From Strigamia acuminata (taxonomy: Eukaryota > Arthropoda > Chilopoda > Geophilomorpha > Linotaeniidae): DNA of 64,000 bases. The stretch is taken from assembly GCA_949358305.1 (NCBI GenBank), contig OX442314.1:45516581-45580580 (forward strand), given 5' to 3'. This document shows positions 9,183 through 20,531 of the stretch, piece after piece (the first letter of the stretch is position 1; each line of letters opens with the position of its first letter). The notes beneath the pieces were generated by a model, which saw nothing but the letters and a program-made list of their open reading frames with translations, had not been told where the DNA came from and made no database searches. Both the position numbers and the translations under genes were made by a program.

Positions 9183-12100
9183 GACTTACGGTTGTCAAAA
9201 AGACATGAAAACTCTGGATACGTCACCCGCCATCTCAAAAAATGGGCAACTGACAAGTGCACGGGTTGCACACTCTGCGCATCTGTTTGCCCGATTATCG
9301 ATTGCATTCGAATGGTTAAGAGAATGACTCCGTATGCACCGAATAGAGGACTTCCTTTAGGAAACGATTCTAATACTGAAGTGAATCGTGTTATAATGGT
9401 TGCTCAATGAAATGGCAATACTGCCGGTGGTTTTAGACGAAAAATTCATTTCTTTAGACGAAAAATTCATTTTTTTTATCGGAAAATTCATTTTTTTATC
9501 GAAAAATTCATTTTTTTATCGAAAAATTCATTTTTTTTTATCGAAAAATTCATTTTTTGATCGAAAAATTCACTTTTTAGACGAAAAATTCATTTTTTTA
9601 GACGAAAAATTCATTTTTTTTATCGAAAAATTCATTTTTTTATCGAAAAATTCATTTTTTTGATCGAAAAATTCATTTTTTGATCGAAAAATTCACTTTT
9701 TAGACGAAAAGTTCATTTCTTTAGACGAAAAATTCATTTTTTTTAGACAAAAATTCATTTTTCCAACTAAAATATTCAATTTTCGAAGTAAAAATTTATT
9801 TTTTGGCCCATTCAATTTCAAATCGAAAAATCGATTCTCTCGAATTTCTCAGATGGAAACGTGTCGTGTTTTTTAGAAGCGGATTATTGAAAAACCGATT
9901 CTTTCTCATACTCCACGTTTGGGGTTGATTCTTTGGTAAACTTTTATTGCAAAGACTTAAGTTTATCCGAATGATTTCTTATCAGGAAACGAGTGTACTA
10001 ATACATTCATTTCCTGATAAGATATTATTGGCCAACTAGTCCTGCAATCAACAGAACTTGATTCCAGAACACTCAGAACTGTGCATGCTCAACATTTGCT
10101 AGAATCAACTCGTTCAAAGCCAAAAAACGATTAGATAATCAACTAAAAGTGCACGGTTGGGAACCGAAAATGCATTTTCGGCCTAAAAAGTGCATTTTTG
10201 GTTCCTGGAAAGCACGAAAAATTGCCAAAATCGGAAAAAGGTGGGAAAAAAAACCCAAAATTAGGCCAAAAAACTGCAATTGGGAGGAAAATGCAATTTT
10301 CCTCCCAAAAATTGTAATTATCCTCACAAAAAATGCAATTTCCGCACCAAAAATGCAATTTTCCTTCCAAAAATGCAATTTTCCTTTCGGAGAATGTAAC
10401 CTTCCACACCAAAATGCATTCTTTTTCCTTCCAAAGTGCACTTTCCTCACCAAAAATGCAATTTTTTTTACCAAAAATTGCAATTTTCCTGCCCAAAAAT
10501 GCACTTTTTACGCCAAAAAAGCTTAGAAGTAAAGAACAAAAAAAAGGCCACCTCACCTTCTAGTGTCACCAAAGTCGGGGGCAGTCGGGGGCAGTCGGGG
10601 GCTGTCCAGGGGCCTTTGGGCGGTCGAAACAAGCTGCAGTCGTCATTTGAAAATCCTAGATATAAATTTAAGTTTTTAATAAACTATCTAAAGATTGTGG
10701 ATAGTTTATTTAAAACCGAGATCAGACGACACTTATCTGACAGAAGTCCCGAGATGGCGGCCAAACCCAAAATTGGGCCAAAAAAAAAGTTTTCATCGGC
10801 CAAACTCGCCGAATCCAACCTCACGTGTCCGTGTCGTAGTCCGGGGGGTGTGCGGGGGTCGTCGGGTGGTCGAAACCAGCTGCAAAAAGAACAAAAATCA
10901 ATGAATACAGCCCAAAAACGCCTCGCGTGCTCATACTTACTCGGCGAGAAAGAAAAAAAAAAAGAAAAAGAAAAAAAAAAAAAAAAAAAAAAAACCCTTT
11001 CTGGATGTTGAATGGAGAAGGAATTCCTGCTGCCCCCTGCCTGCGATGTTGCCTCGGACCCAGCTTGGAGTGTCCAGTACCTGAAACATCAATAAATCGA
11101 TAAATGAGTAAAAATAAAAATCAAATCAACAAAAACCTTCCACTCGGAGAAGGATTTTGCCGCGACGTTGGGCCCAGCTTGGCGTGTCCGGGAGCTGAAA
11201 CGAGAAAGAAAAACGATAAAAGAACGATGCAGACAACAAGCACAATAACCCTTACGATAACCCTAACAAACTGTACGCGTAATTGCTGGAATAGAAAGCA
11301 AAAATCTCACCCACCTCGCCTTCTAACGCACCGGGACGAGAAAGAAAAAGCCTACTCACTGCGTAAACGGGCATCGTACGTGCGATACTTTCTCGCCGGG
11401 AAGCGCCGAACGAAAAGGGCCAGCTGGAAACGGAGAGACGAAATGCGAACACAAAAATAGGCCTGCGCGCCTGCTATGCACCGTAACGAGCAGCGCGCCG
11501 GCAGCGCCCGTGTCGGGCGGTGGCGGCGCTCTCGACCGAGCCGAGCCGAGCCGAGCCGAGCCGAGCCGAGCCGAGCCGAGCCGAGCCACGCCATTGGACC
11601 CGTTGCCCGATGCCGGAGCGGGTCAATCCCCAGGCCCCAAATCCGCCAGGCATATAAATATTGGGGCAAAAAAATAAACAAATATTTTTGTAAAAATTTT
11701 CATTAAAATGGCAAAAAAAACGAGAAAAGTAAATATGGCGGCATTCACAAGAACCTACAATGATATGGAAAAGAACACGAAGAACCAATTCGCCAAAAAA
11801 AAAAAAAAATACTTATCTGAAATATTGGGCAGTCCATTTGGGCAGTCCATTTGGGCAGTCCAAATGACCTTAAAAATAATGTAAAAATCGTGCGAAAATC
11901 AGACAAAAAATGCATTAAATCAAGAAATAAAAATCGAATTATCCAACAAACCTACCTTTCCCGAGGTTCCGCAGAAGGAGAGCCGTTTAAAGGAATGCAA
12001 ACCATCTGAAAAACTAAGAAAATAAATTGTAAATGTGTGTTTTCAACGTTGGGAGACGGAAATGAATAAAAGCGCCAGTGAAATCAACTGTCGTGCCTGA

Positions 12101-12433
12101 TTTCGCGGCGTAGCCGCGATATCGTTAATTCCCCAACAACTAACAAAACAAAAATCAATGAAAACTAAAAACATTAATGCTAAAGTTAATGATCAACCCA
12201 AAAAGCCACTCACCTCAATTCACTTGCTAAACCATTTTCCATATCAGGAATTATAATTAATGCTAAAAAAAAAACAGCTTCCCCGCCCCCCTGTGCCTAA
12301 AGACTCTGCAAAGTTATTATTTGGTCAGCTGCTGCAGAGCAGGCCTAAAGCTGAGGGAGTTGCTGTTGTTTGTTGAGCCTAAAAACGAGGGGCTTGTTGC
12401 TGCGCAAAGTTGGACATTGTCGGCGGCGGGGCA
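9183..12433. repeat. 3,251-bp duplicated block, copy 2
   Basis: Second copy of 2587-5837 with the same internal order: DPYD exon fragment, satellite, TGCAATTTT field, CGAGC array at 11537-11586. Left of it lies the natural continuation of the 8566-9182 module. On the right it abuts the first recognisable DPYD codons at 12434. No genes inside. Confidence 0.85.
9248..9434 (+). pseudogene. Transplanted fragment of the last DPYD exon, copy 2
   Basis: Same fragment as 2652-2838: the second 4Fe-4S motif and C-terminus of DPYD with stop codon, fused 5' to the minus-ORF module. The join reads GGGCAAC/TGACAAG, where the real gene reads GTAACTGACAAG, so the breakpoint has a few bases of shared sequence. 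Confidence 0.85.
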
Positions 12434-15400
12434 GACCTCTGAACCCGGCGTGTTTTGTGGAGGAGATTTGGCAGGGATTGCTGAAACGACCGTAGAATCT
12501 GTAAATGATGGCAAAACTGCATCATGGTTTATGCATAAACATATCCAGGTGATAAATTGCCAGAGAACAAAAAGATGACAATCATTCATTAATTTGACCT
12601 CAATTTTGAATATTTTAGGACCTGCATCATTTTACTTTACCGGATGAGCCGAAGTTACCTCAGTTTTACACACCTATTGACTTAGTAGATATTAGTGTGG
12701 AAATGTGTGGATTAAAATTCGTTAATCCATTTGGATTAGCCAGTGCAACTCCCACCACCAGTGGTGCTATGATCCGAAGAGCTTTTCAAGCTGGATGGGG
12801 TTTTGCATTGACGAAGACTTTTGCTTTGGATAAAGTAAAGAATTATTCCAGGATTTAGAACCATATTTATTTCTCTATTCTAAAAATAATTTAGGATATA
12901 GTTACCAATGTTTCGCCAAGAATTGTACGTGGAACCACATCCGGGTACAGCTACGGTCCGGGTCAAGGATCATTTTTAAATATTGAACTCATTAGTGAAA
13001 AAACTGCAGCTTATTGGTGTCGATGTGTTTCTGAGCTGAAAAGCGAGTTTCCTGATAAGGTTGAACTTTTTTTTATTTGTTTTTAATGTAAAAAATTAAT
13101 AATTTTTTTTTTGTAGATAATAATTGCAAGCATTATGTGCAGTTACTCAGAACTGGATTGGACTCAACTTGCTCAAATGGCAGAAGCTTCCGGTGCAGAT
13201 GCTTTGGAATTGAATTTATCGTGTCCACATGGAATGGGAGAACGTGGAATGGGCTTAGCGTGCGGACAGGTAAGTTAATAAAAAATGGGTCCCATTTAAA
13301 ACCCCACTGAAGTTCCTTGGATTTCCACTAAAAAGAAACTTTTTCTCACACTGACTGATTTTTCCACTATCGGTAATTTTTTGTCCCACTAATTTAGCTA
13401 AGGCAAAAAAAACTATTTTTTTTCACTAAAATTAAATTGGCAAGAAAAAACTGATTTTACCACTACTATTACTACTTTGGTAAGATAGTTTTGCGAACGT
13501 TTTGCACCTCAAATCCGTCTCAGCGGGCAAAGAGGACGACCAACCATCCCCCGCATGGTCTACAAGCCCCCCCCCCAACAGTCGCCCGCTCCCGCAAGCG
13601 AGTCCCCACCAAGGCCCCAGTCCAAGTCACGTGTCGGGACCCAACAAGACCTCGATACCCCTCGCAACCAAGTCCCCACCCAGTCCCAACAAGACCTCGA
13701 TGCCCCTCGCAACTGAGTCCCTGCCCAGTCCCAACAAGACCTCGATGCCCCTCGCAACCGAGTCCCCGCCAAGGTCCCAGTCCTAGTCACGTGTCGGGAC
13801 CCAACAAAACCTCGATGCCCCTCGCAACCGAGTCCCTGCCCAGTTCCAACAAGACCTCGATACCCCTCGCAACCGAGGGTCACGTGTCACGTGTCAGGAC
13901 CCACTCCCAACAAGACCTCGGACTCCCAGTTGAGATGCCGGGCCTTCATTTCATAATAGGGGAAAAAGTGGATGTAATAAGTTTTTTTAGTGGAAAAATA
14001 AGTTGGGTTTAAATAAATATTTTTAGTGGAAAAATTAGTTTTTTTTGGCTTAGTTAAATTAGTGGGACAAAAAATTAACGATAGTGGAAAAACCAGTCAG
14101 TGCAAGATTTAGTTTTTTTTTAGTGGAAATCCAAGCCACTTTAGTGGAATTTTAATTTATGCCCATAAAAAATTGTGACATTTTTAAGAGACAAATTAAT
14201 GGTTCGTCTATTTTTTCAGAATCCTGAAATGGTTTACAACATCTGCTTGTGGGTCCGCAAAGCTACAAAAATCCCATTTTTTGCAAAATTGACACCAACT
14301 ATTACCAACATTGTGGAAATAGCTCAAGCTGCTTATAATGGAAAAGCTGATGGAGTTACAGCAACTAACACAATGTCAGGTTTAATGGGTCTAAAAGGAA
14401 ATGCCAGTCCTTGGCCTAGTATAGGCAATGAGCAACTATCGACTTATGGTGGTGTCTCCGGTAATGCCATCCGACCCATTGCTTTACGTGCGGTCTCTGC
14501 AATTGCTAATGCCATTCCTGGGTTTCCAATACTGGCTACTGGCGGAATTGATTCAGCAGAGGCCGGATTACAATTTTTACACGCAGGAGCATCTGTGTTG
14601 CAGGTTAAATCTAATATTTTACCGTATTACATGCCGGTGTAAGTGAAAAAGTTGTTTTTTTTTACTTAGAAGAGCCCGAATGAAAAATTATGTTGGAATT
14701 TTGGCCTAAAATTTGAATTTTCTTAATTTTCTGAAAATTATCACTAAAAACTGGTTAATTTATAAAAATTTAGGCCAATTTCCTACATTTTGGACATCTA
14801 AAAATTCGTTTTATGCTTGTTTAGGCTCAATTCTTATTGAAAAAAATTGTCACTCACTTTCACCGGCATGCCGGTAAAACTTGCACTCGCGGCTTTAAGT
14901 GGAGAAATAATATCTTTTACCTTATAATACTTCTCTCTCGTTATTAGGTTTGCAGTGCAATACAAAATCAAGACTTTACTGTCATTGAGGATTACATTAC
15001 TGGACTCAAAGCACTGCTATACTTACAAGCTCTGGAGGAAACCAAGGACTGGGATGGACAGTCACCACCCACACCGAAACATCAGAAGGGAAAACTTGTT
15101 GTTGATCTAAAGCAGGTCATTGGAAAAGTAAGAAATAAAATGATGAGAATCATCCCGTATTTGATTTTCTTGTTCTATCTGTTGCAGACTTTACCACATT
15201 TTGGGACTTACCAAAAGGAAAGAGATTTGATTCTGTCCAAAATGAAGAAAAAAGATCTTTGTGAACCTGTGTCAAAACCTGCAGTGAACAAACCCAGATT
15301 GCCAATACCCGGAGTAAAAGAGATGATTGGCCGTGCTCTTGCACATATTGGCAATTACAGTGACTTGGATAATGTGAAACAAGTTGTTGCACTGATTGAC

Positions 15401-15735
15401 GAGGTAATGATAGAATTGTAGAAGGGAAACGATTCTATTGTGATTTTCTTGCTAATTATTCATTTTGGTTGCTCTAGGACATGTGCATCAATTGTGGGAA
15501 ATGCTACATGACTTGCAATGATGCAGGTTATCAGGCCATCACATTCGATCCTGAAACACATTTACCATATGTAACTGACAAGTGCACGGGATGCACACTC
15601 TGTGCATCTGTTTGCCCGATTATTGATTGCATTCGTATGGTTAAGAGAATGACTTCGTATGCACCGAATAGGGGACTTCCTTTAGGAAACGATTCTAATA
15701 CTGAAGTGAATCGTGTTATAATGGTTGCTCAATGA
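12432..15735 (+). CDS. DPYD: Dihydropyrimidine dehydrogenase (NADP+), C-terminal half, 5'-truncated
   Basis: Cytosolic flavoprotein that catalyses the first, NADPH-dependent step of uracil and thymine breakdown. Exons with consistent phase-0 junctions: 12432/12435-12548, 12619-12834, 12895-13059, 13117-13269, 14220-14603, 14948-15127, 15188-15403, 15478-15735. They cover the end of the FAD/NADPH part ([16 protein letters not shown]), the FMN barrel with the active-site loop Cys (SIMCSYS), [14 protein letters not shown], the GVTATNT and ATGGIDSAE loops, and both C-terminal 4Fe-4S clusters ([23 protein letters not shown]). No stop or frameshift. The first ~half of the protein (N-terminal Fe-S, FAD and NADPH domains) is absent from the window: the first exon begins at the edge of the duplicated block, and the sequence before it (GGCGGCGGGGCAG) is a poor acceptor. 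AATAAA lies 61 bp after the stop. Confidence 0.92.
13285..14172. mobile_element. Inverted-repeat element in DPYD intron 4
   Basis: The 950-bp intron (13270-14219) is mostly one element. About 200 bp at each end are inverted copies of each other, sharing GGATTTCCACTAAAAA, GACTG-TTTTTCCACTATCG and TTTTTTGTCCCACTAATTTA. The centre is a GC-rich minisatellite. No transposase. Exact ends and target duplication are not clear. Confidence 0.7.
13600..13925. repeat. GC-rich minisatellite inside the intronic element
   Basis: About seven imperfect units of 40-45 bp built on CAACAAGACCTCGATGCCCC and TCGCAACCGAGTCCC, with interspersed CACGTGTCGGGACC. It is far richer in GC than the surrounding intron. ORFs on both strands here are repeat translations. 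Confidence 0.8.
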
Positions 15736-15795
15736 AATAGCAATACTACCGGTGGTTTGAGTTAATAACTTGTAAAGTACGAGTACTTTATGTCT

Positions 15796-15801
15796 AATAA
15801 A
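15796..15801 (+). terminator. Polyadenylation signal of DPYD
   Basis: AATAAA 61 bp after the TGA stop at 15735 and within TCTAATAAAAATTAATC. It is the first canonical signal after the CDS. Confidence 0.6.
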
Positions 15802-15839
15802 AATTAATCTTGCAGAAGAATAACGTGTTTATTGATTGA

Positions 15840-16540
15840 TGACACAGTCTAGCAAGGTCATGGACTCCAACTAAATACATGGTCCGCATACCCACTCCTA
15901 GGAAATTACGTAACAAAACTGACCACCCCCTCCCCCCCCCAGTTTTTATAATACAAATTCAGTAATTTTCAATTTTAATTTAAAAATAACTTTTTACAAA
16001 TTTAATTTTACATTTTCGATATTGTTAAAATGAATACAGGTATTTTTGACTTTTTAAACTTCATCTTCCCAAGGCAAACTCGTATGTTTTTTCAATGTTC
16101 AATATTTCAATAACGTTACGTAACATTAAAATAAGAAATATTTTTACTTCAAATTGTAGAATTACAAAAGTGTTGCTACCAATACTCAATTACCAGCTTC
16201 CGCATTAATCATATCCTATACATTTGAATAGAAAAGGAATCGTGGAAGGTGAACAGTACATGGTTGTTGCATTGTGACCACTGAAACGCGGTCGTGTCAC
16301 CTGGAGATGAAAGAATAAGAGAGAAAAGAAATTTCTGTATTTATTCATTGCTCAGCCATTCAGTTATGACTTCATTTCCTCCCTTTTATTCATCTCATAG
16401 ATCCCACTTTCACTATTTTTCTTTCTCATCACGTGATTCTCTTTTATACATTTCATTTTGTAAAACCTGAAAATTTTATGTAACAATTCATATTCCAACA
16501 CGTATTCATAGACAAGGATATTTCTTCTCAGTTAGACAAA
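15840..16540. other. AT-rich intergenic stretch, nothing recognised
   Basis: Between the DPYD polyadenylation site and the glycosyltransferase gene. I see no exon, RNA gene or repeat with defined ends. Confidence 0.4.
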
Positions 16541-16603
16541 CTACACAGTTTGTGTCATCAAGTGGTAAGCCTTCATTCAAATTCAGCTTCAGTTTGCCCA
16601 ACA

Positions 16604-18155
16604 ATGAAGTTAAGTGCAGCTAAGTGGCTAACTTTATCTGCAAGTGGTTTAGTCTGTTTGATTATAGTGTGGAAAACAGAAATGTTTAATTACAGCACTT
16701 TTCTGATTTACCACAAATCACATGCAAATAATACAACTAAGAATAAGAATCTATCTAGTCCAGTAACTACAGAATCAGGGACAAAGATTGTCAGTAATGT
16801 TCACTCTATTTCAATGAAGAAGAATGTTATTGATTATGATTACGATTACCAATCTAGTCCAACATCAATTGAAGCAACCATCAACTTAAGCCGGATTGGT
16901 TACATCGCCAACCGACCATTCATATGCTCAAAGTCCCCTTTATTGGAAATGGTTGCTGTGATCATTTCCTCGCCAGAGCATTTCCAAAGAAGACAGGATT
17001 TAAGAAACTCTTGGACAAAGCCGTTATCGCTATCCAGCAACACTTCTGTCGTCTTTTTTACCGGCCGGTCCAGACATGATCCGATCAATAAAAATGTGTT
17101 ATTCGAAGCGAGAAGAACCCTAGATATGGTAATAGTTGATTTTGACGAAAGTTACAGAAACTTAAGTGTGAAAACACTTCTCATGCTGAGATGGGTCAAG
17201 GATTATTGTTCCAATGCAAAGTTTATACTGAAATCCGATGATGACATGTTTGTAAATATTTATAACTTAATGGATTTCATCAATAGCGAAGAAGCAAATG
17301 ATTCAGCAATTTATGGGAAAGTTGGTCACAATTGGTCACCTCAAAGAAAAAAGAGTTCTAAATGGATGGTCACAAAAGAGGAATATTCCAAAAGTAGGTA
17401 TCCAGATTTTGTCACCGGTCCATCGTATTTATTCGGAACCAAACACATTGCTCGGCTGCTGGATGTGTGTTTCCGGCTTCCATATTTGTACCTGGAAGGT
17501 AAAAGTCAAGTGTTACAATACTTTGTCTCACCATAAGAGTGGCCCATTTTCCATTGGTCGAGTCTCATTACTTCTAACTGTGGACTGTGTGCTACCACCT
17601 GGAAAAGTAGTTTCGTTTTGTTTTTAATTTGTTTGATCACTTTAATAGTTGAAATGATGTAATGTTTTTTTCAATTCATCAAATAAAGATTTATGATGTT
17701 TTTATTTCAATATTTATGTTTGTTTCAGTTTATTGCTTGCTTTGTCAGGAAAGCAAACAATTTTCTAACAATAGGTAATCGATTACAATATCTGTACATT
17801 GTAATGCAATTCTGGTGTTTGGGTCTATTTTTTGGATCACTACACAAGTGAAATGGCTCAGCCAATGGAAGATAGGCCACTCTTATGGTGGGACAGAGTA
17901 TATGCGATGTTATAAATAGTATCTTTTAACACAGATGTGTTTGTCACTGGAATATGTGCAGAAGAAAGTAAAATTTCTAGACATCACCACGCAGGATTTA
18001 TCAATAGTTCACGTAAAGGAGATAGATGTATATTTTTGCGAATTATAAGTCGGCATGAAGTTAATGGCTTGTATTTACAAAATGTGTGGAAATCACTGTC
18101 GGATTTAAGTTTGTACAAAACTTGTAAAATTAAACAACCACAATTTTTCATTTAA
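16604..18155 (+). CDS. GT31 glycosyltransferase (beta-1,3-galactosyltransferase-like)
   Basis: Type II Golgi membrane enzyme that would add galactose or GlcNAc in beta-1,3 linkage. Exons 16604-17498 and 17935-18155 (371 codons); the join is YLE/DVFVTG. I chose the Met at 16604 because the hydrophobic anchor (WLTLSASGLVCLIIVW) follows at once; another Met at 16550 is in frame. After a Ser/Thr-rich stem (about 45-95) comes the catalytic domain: RRQDLRNSW, VVFFTGRS, the metal-binding DDD in KSDDDMFVN, the YPDFVTGPSYLF region and EDVFVTGICAE across the splice. All core GT31 motifs are present. Donor and acceptor specificity cannot be told. The single coding intron is almost entirely a MITE. Confidence 0.88.
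17521..17898. mobile_element. TA-flanked MITE filling the glycosyltransferase intron
   Basis: About 378 bp. The left end CTTTGTCTCACCATAAGAGT and right end CCACTCTTATGGTGGGACAG are inverted repeats of about 40 bp, flanked on both sides by TA. This is typical of Tc1/mariner-type MITEs. It starts 22 bp inside the donor and ends 36 bp before the next exon, so the host intron without it would be about 56 bp. Confidence 0.8.
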
Positions 18156-18464
18156 ATGAAGTTAAGAGGAAATGTAATAACTTTGCATTTCAAATTGTTG
18201 AAGTACAAAAATGGTTAGCACAAAGAACCATGCTTTAGTTTACTGGTAAAATAACAAATTAAGATATTTCACAAAAAGTGGATTATCTGGCTGCACAACT
18301 CCGGTGGCATTCCCAACAGATAAACCACGCCATCTGTGGCTCTATACTGAAACAAGATCTGCCAATTAATGTTCAAAATATTTCAAAACATTTTTAATAT
18401 TTTCTTTTTCGTTTATGGGAAACTCGTTCTTAATTGGCCACCAAGATATACTAGTACTAACAAG

Positions 18465-18721
18465 TGAATTCCACGTTTTCTCAATACCCGAATGCTGAAT
18501 ACCTCGACCGGAGTTTCACGAAAACCCGAGACGAATTCAGGTATCCCAATGCGTATATCGCAGCTCGAATTCCATTATTACAAGACAATTTAATTGACGA
18601 GCAAGAAATGAGAGAAATTGTAGAATTGATGAACAAGAAATATGTGAATTTATTTCCAACTGATTATAGATATCGAAACACTTGTTTGCCAGTGATGAGA
18701 CATTCGGTGGGTTGGTCATGA
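18465..18721 (+). CDS. Terminal coding exon, product unknown
   Basis: Open from a possible acceptor (ACTAACAAG) to TGA at 18719-18721. It encodes about 85 residues starting NSTFSQYPNAEYLDRSF and ending RHSVGWS; the composition is that of a real protein (charged, few low-complexity runs). I do not recognise the family and cannot find upstream exons with confidence. The copy at 8566 onward is broken. Its 3' end overlaps the minus-strand ORF 18664-19032 by 58 bp. Confidence 0.4.
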
Positions 18722-19032
18722 TAATCTTTTTCGATTTTTTTCTGTCGTAGAACAACTGTTCTTGTTGACGCAATCATCGGATTCAAATACGGCAGAAACC
18801 GTCTGGATGTGCTTGGGTTGTTCGCAGATGAAACACTATTCAATTTTATTTTTTTCTTCTGTCTATGTCTTTGTCTTTTGGCGATTTTGTCTATCATCGC
18901 CTGGCCATCTCGTTCCATAACCTGAATTGCTTCTCGAACAAAAGAAGTTTTAGTCGCACGAACGGGAATCGCAGGTTTTGATGAGCGCCTGAATTTACAG
19001 CGACGGGAAGTCGCAGCCATCCGATTGACCAT
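18664..19032 (-). CDS. Small basic hypothetical protein, copy 2 (122 aa)
   Basis: Paralogue of 8728-9096, same length, with very few substitutions (for example IPV for IAV and RQRHRQ for RQRQRQ). Basic throughout. No signal peptide or membrane segment. It converges on, and overlaps, the exon at 18465-18721. No family recognised. Confidence 0.45.
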   Translation of the reverse strand: MVNRMAATSRRCKFRRSSKPAIPVRATKTSFVREAIQVMERDGQAMIDKIAKRQRHRQKKKIKLNSVSSANNPSTSRRFLPYLNPMIASTRTVVLRQKKIEKDYHDQPTECLITGKQVFRYL

Positions 19033-19860
19033 ACAGACATTGGCTGCATTTTGTGCATTGAAAACGAACGTTCGATTAGTCTAAATTATTATTTGCGAGC
19101 TTAGAAGTCAATTGGAAGCACTTACGGTTGTCAAAAAGACATGAAAACTCTGGATACGTCACCCGCCATCTCAGAAAATGGGCAACAGATTTCTTTGTGT
19201 GGTTTCTGCGGAACTGTTAAATCACTTTTTAAAAATGAAAAAAATTAAATATTTTGATTCGGTAAAATAAATTGAAATAATTTATTTTTTTTAAATTTAT
19301 TACAGGATTTGTATCACAAAAATAGAAATATTTTGGCATGAAATGAGATTTAATATTAAAATCGTAACTCCGCATCATCATCATCGTCTCCAACTTGCAA
19401 TAATATGACTGATCGCACTGCAGTTTAAGGTATTTAAATTTAATTTAAATTTTAGTTTGTGAGTGGTTGGTTGCCTCGTGGCCAGGGGAGGACCATGGAG
19501 CGTTTGGACACCATTCAGGATTACGAACAACACAGTTTGGATAAATATCATAACCCGTGTTTTCGCCTATGTGAACCCCGTTTAAATCATAATTGCGATG
19601 CAGAAAATAGAAACCACTTAACGGAAGAACTTAGGCACTGATTGGATATCTTTGTATGATTTTAGATGTTTAATCGATTTATCGAATATTTTGTGATTTT
19701 GTTTTCATTTGATCTTATTGTTTTTATTAGTTAAATATCTGTTTGTTGATGATTAATTAATTTTTAAGACCAGATCTGAATTTTTCCACCGTAATGTAAT
19801 GTGATTTGGTCCAGTTTGGACGAAATATTTTGTCCTTAAAACTACAAAATTTTGAGGATT
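19033..19860. other. Intergenic, with the 5' flank of the DPYD-fragment junction
   Basis: 19085-19190 matches 9140-9248 and contains CACTTACGGTTGTCAAAAAG. Here it continues as ordinary sequence instead of the DPYD fragment, so this looks like the source of the left side of that junction. 19190-19860 is AT-rich. One motif near 19470 (GGTTG..TCGTGGCCAGGGGAGG) resembles 49560 and 61450 (ATGGTCAGGGGAGGGCCA). No gene supported. Confidence 0.45.
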
Positions 19861-19904
19861 TATTTGTGATGATGTGGTCTTATGCAGGGCAACCTAGGCA
19901 CAAG

Positions 19905-20010
19905 ATAGCCTGGGATGGGATGCATGCTCAAGTAAATAAAGACAAGGGACTCCAGATTGTTGAATTTAGTGGCCTTTAATCTGCTGTTATGATCAACCAT
20001 TTGATTCCAA
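19905..20010. mobile_element. LTR remnant of the TGTGAC...GTCACA family
   Basis: Shares GGGACTCCAGATTGTTG and GGCCTTTAATCTGCTGT with the LTR-type sequences near 32960 and 33990. Only this central piece is left; the ends are missing. Confidence 0.5.
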
Positions 20011-20531
20011 GCCCTTGATCTGGGCAAAAAATTCATATACCATGCAGGCCTTATTCTTTTGTTTCTGAGAGGTGAAAAATGCCTACATTTTATACAGGTA
20101 GCAGGGAGTAATATCTGACATTGCAAATTGTTAATGAAATAGTACAGCCAGTAGATATTAGTGTATAAATCTCAGTGCCATTACATTACACATGGTTTAC
20201 ATTCATTTACTTTGCTAGTCATATTGAATTAATTTATCTAAACTTGCCTTCTACTGATATAAGTGGCGCGAATGCATGATAAGTCGATTACATATAATTA
20301 TACAAAGCCAAAAATGGTGAGTATATAAACGTTAAATATTAGTACAGCATTTGCAAATTGACAATATGTGACGATTCTACTTTTGGCTGATTTAATAGCC
20401 ATTTAAGATAGATAAATAATCGGTTTAAACAAGACGTTGCTATGAGTAGCAACAACCTAACCGAGATAAGCTTACGGAAGTCTGTGTAAAATATGAATTC
20501 ATGACTGAGTAGAAATAACTTACAGTTTTAG

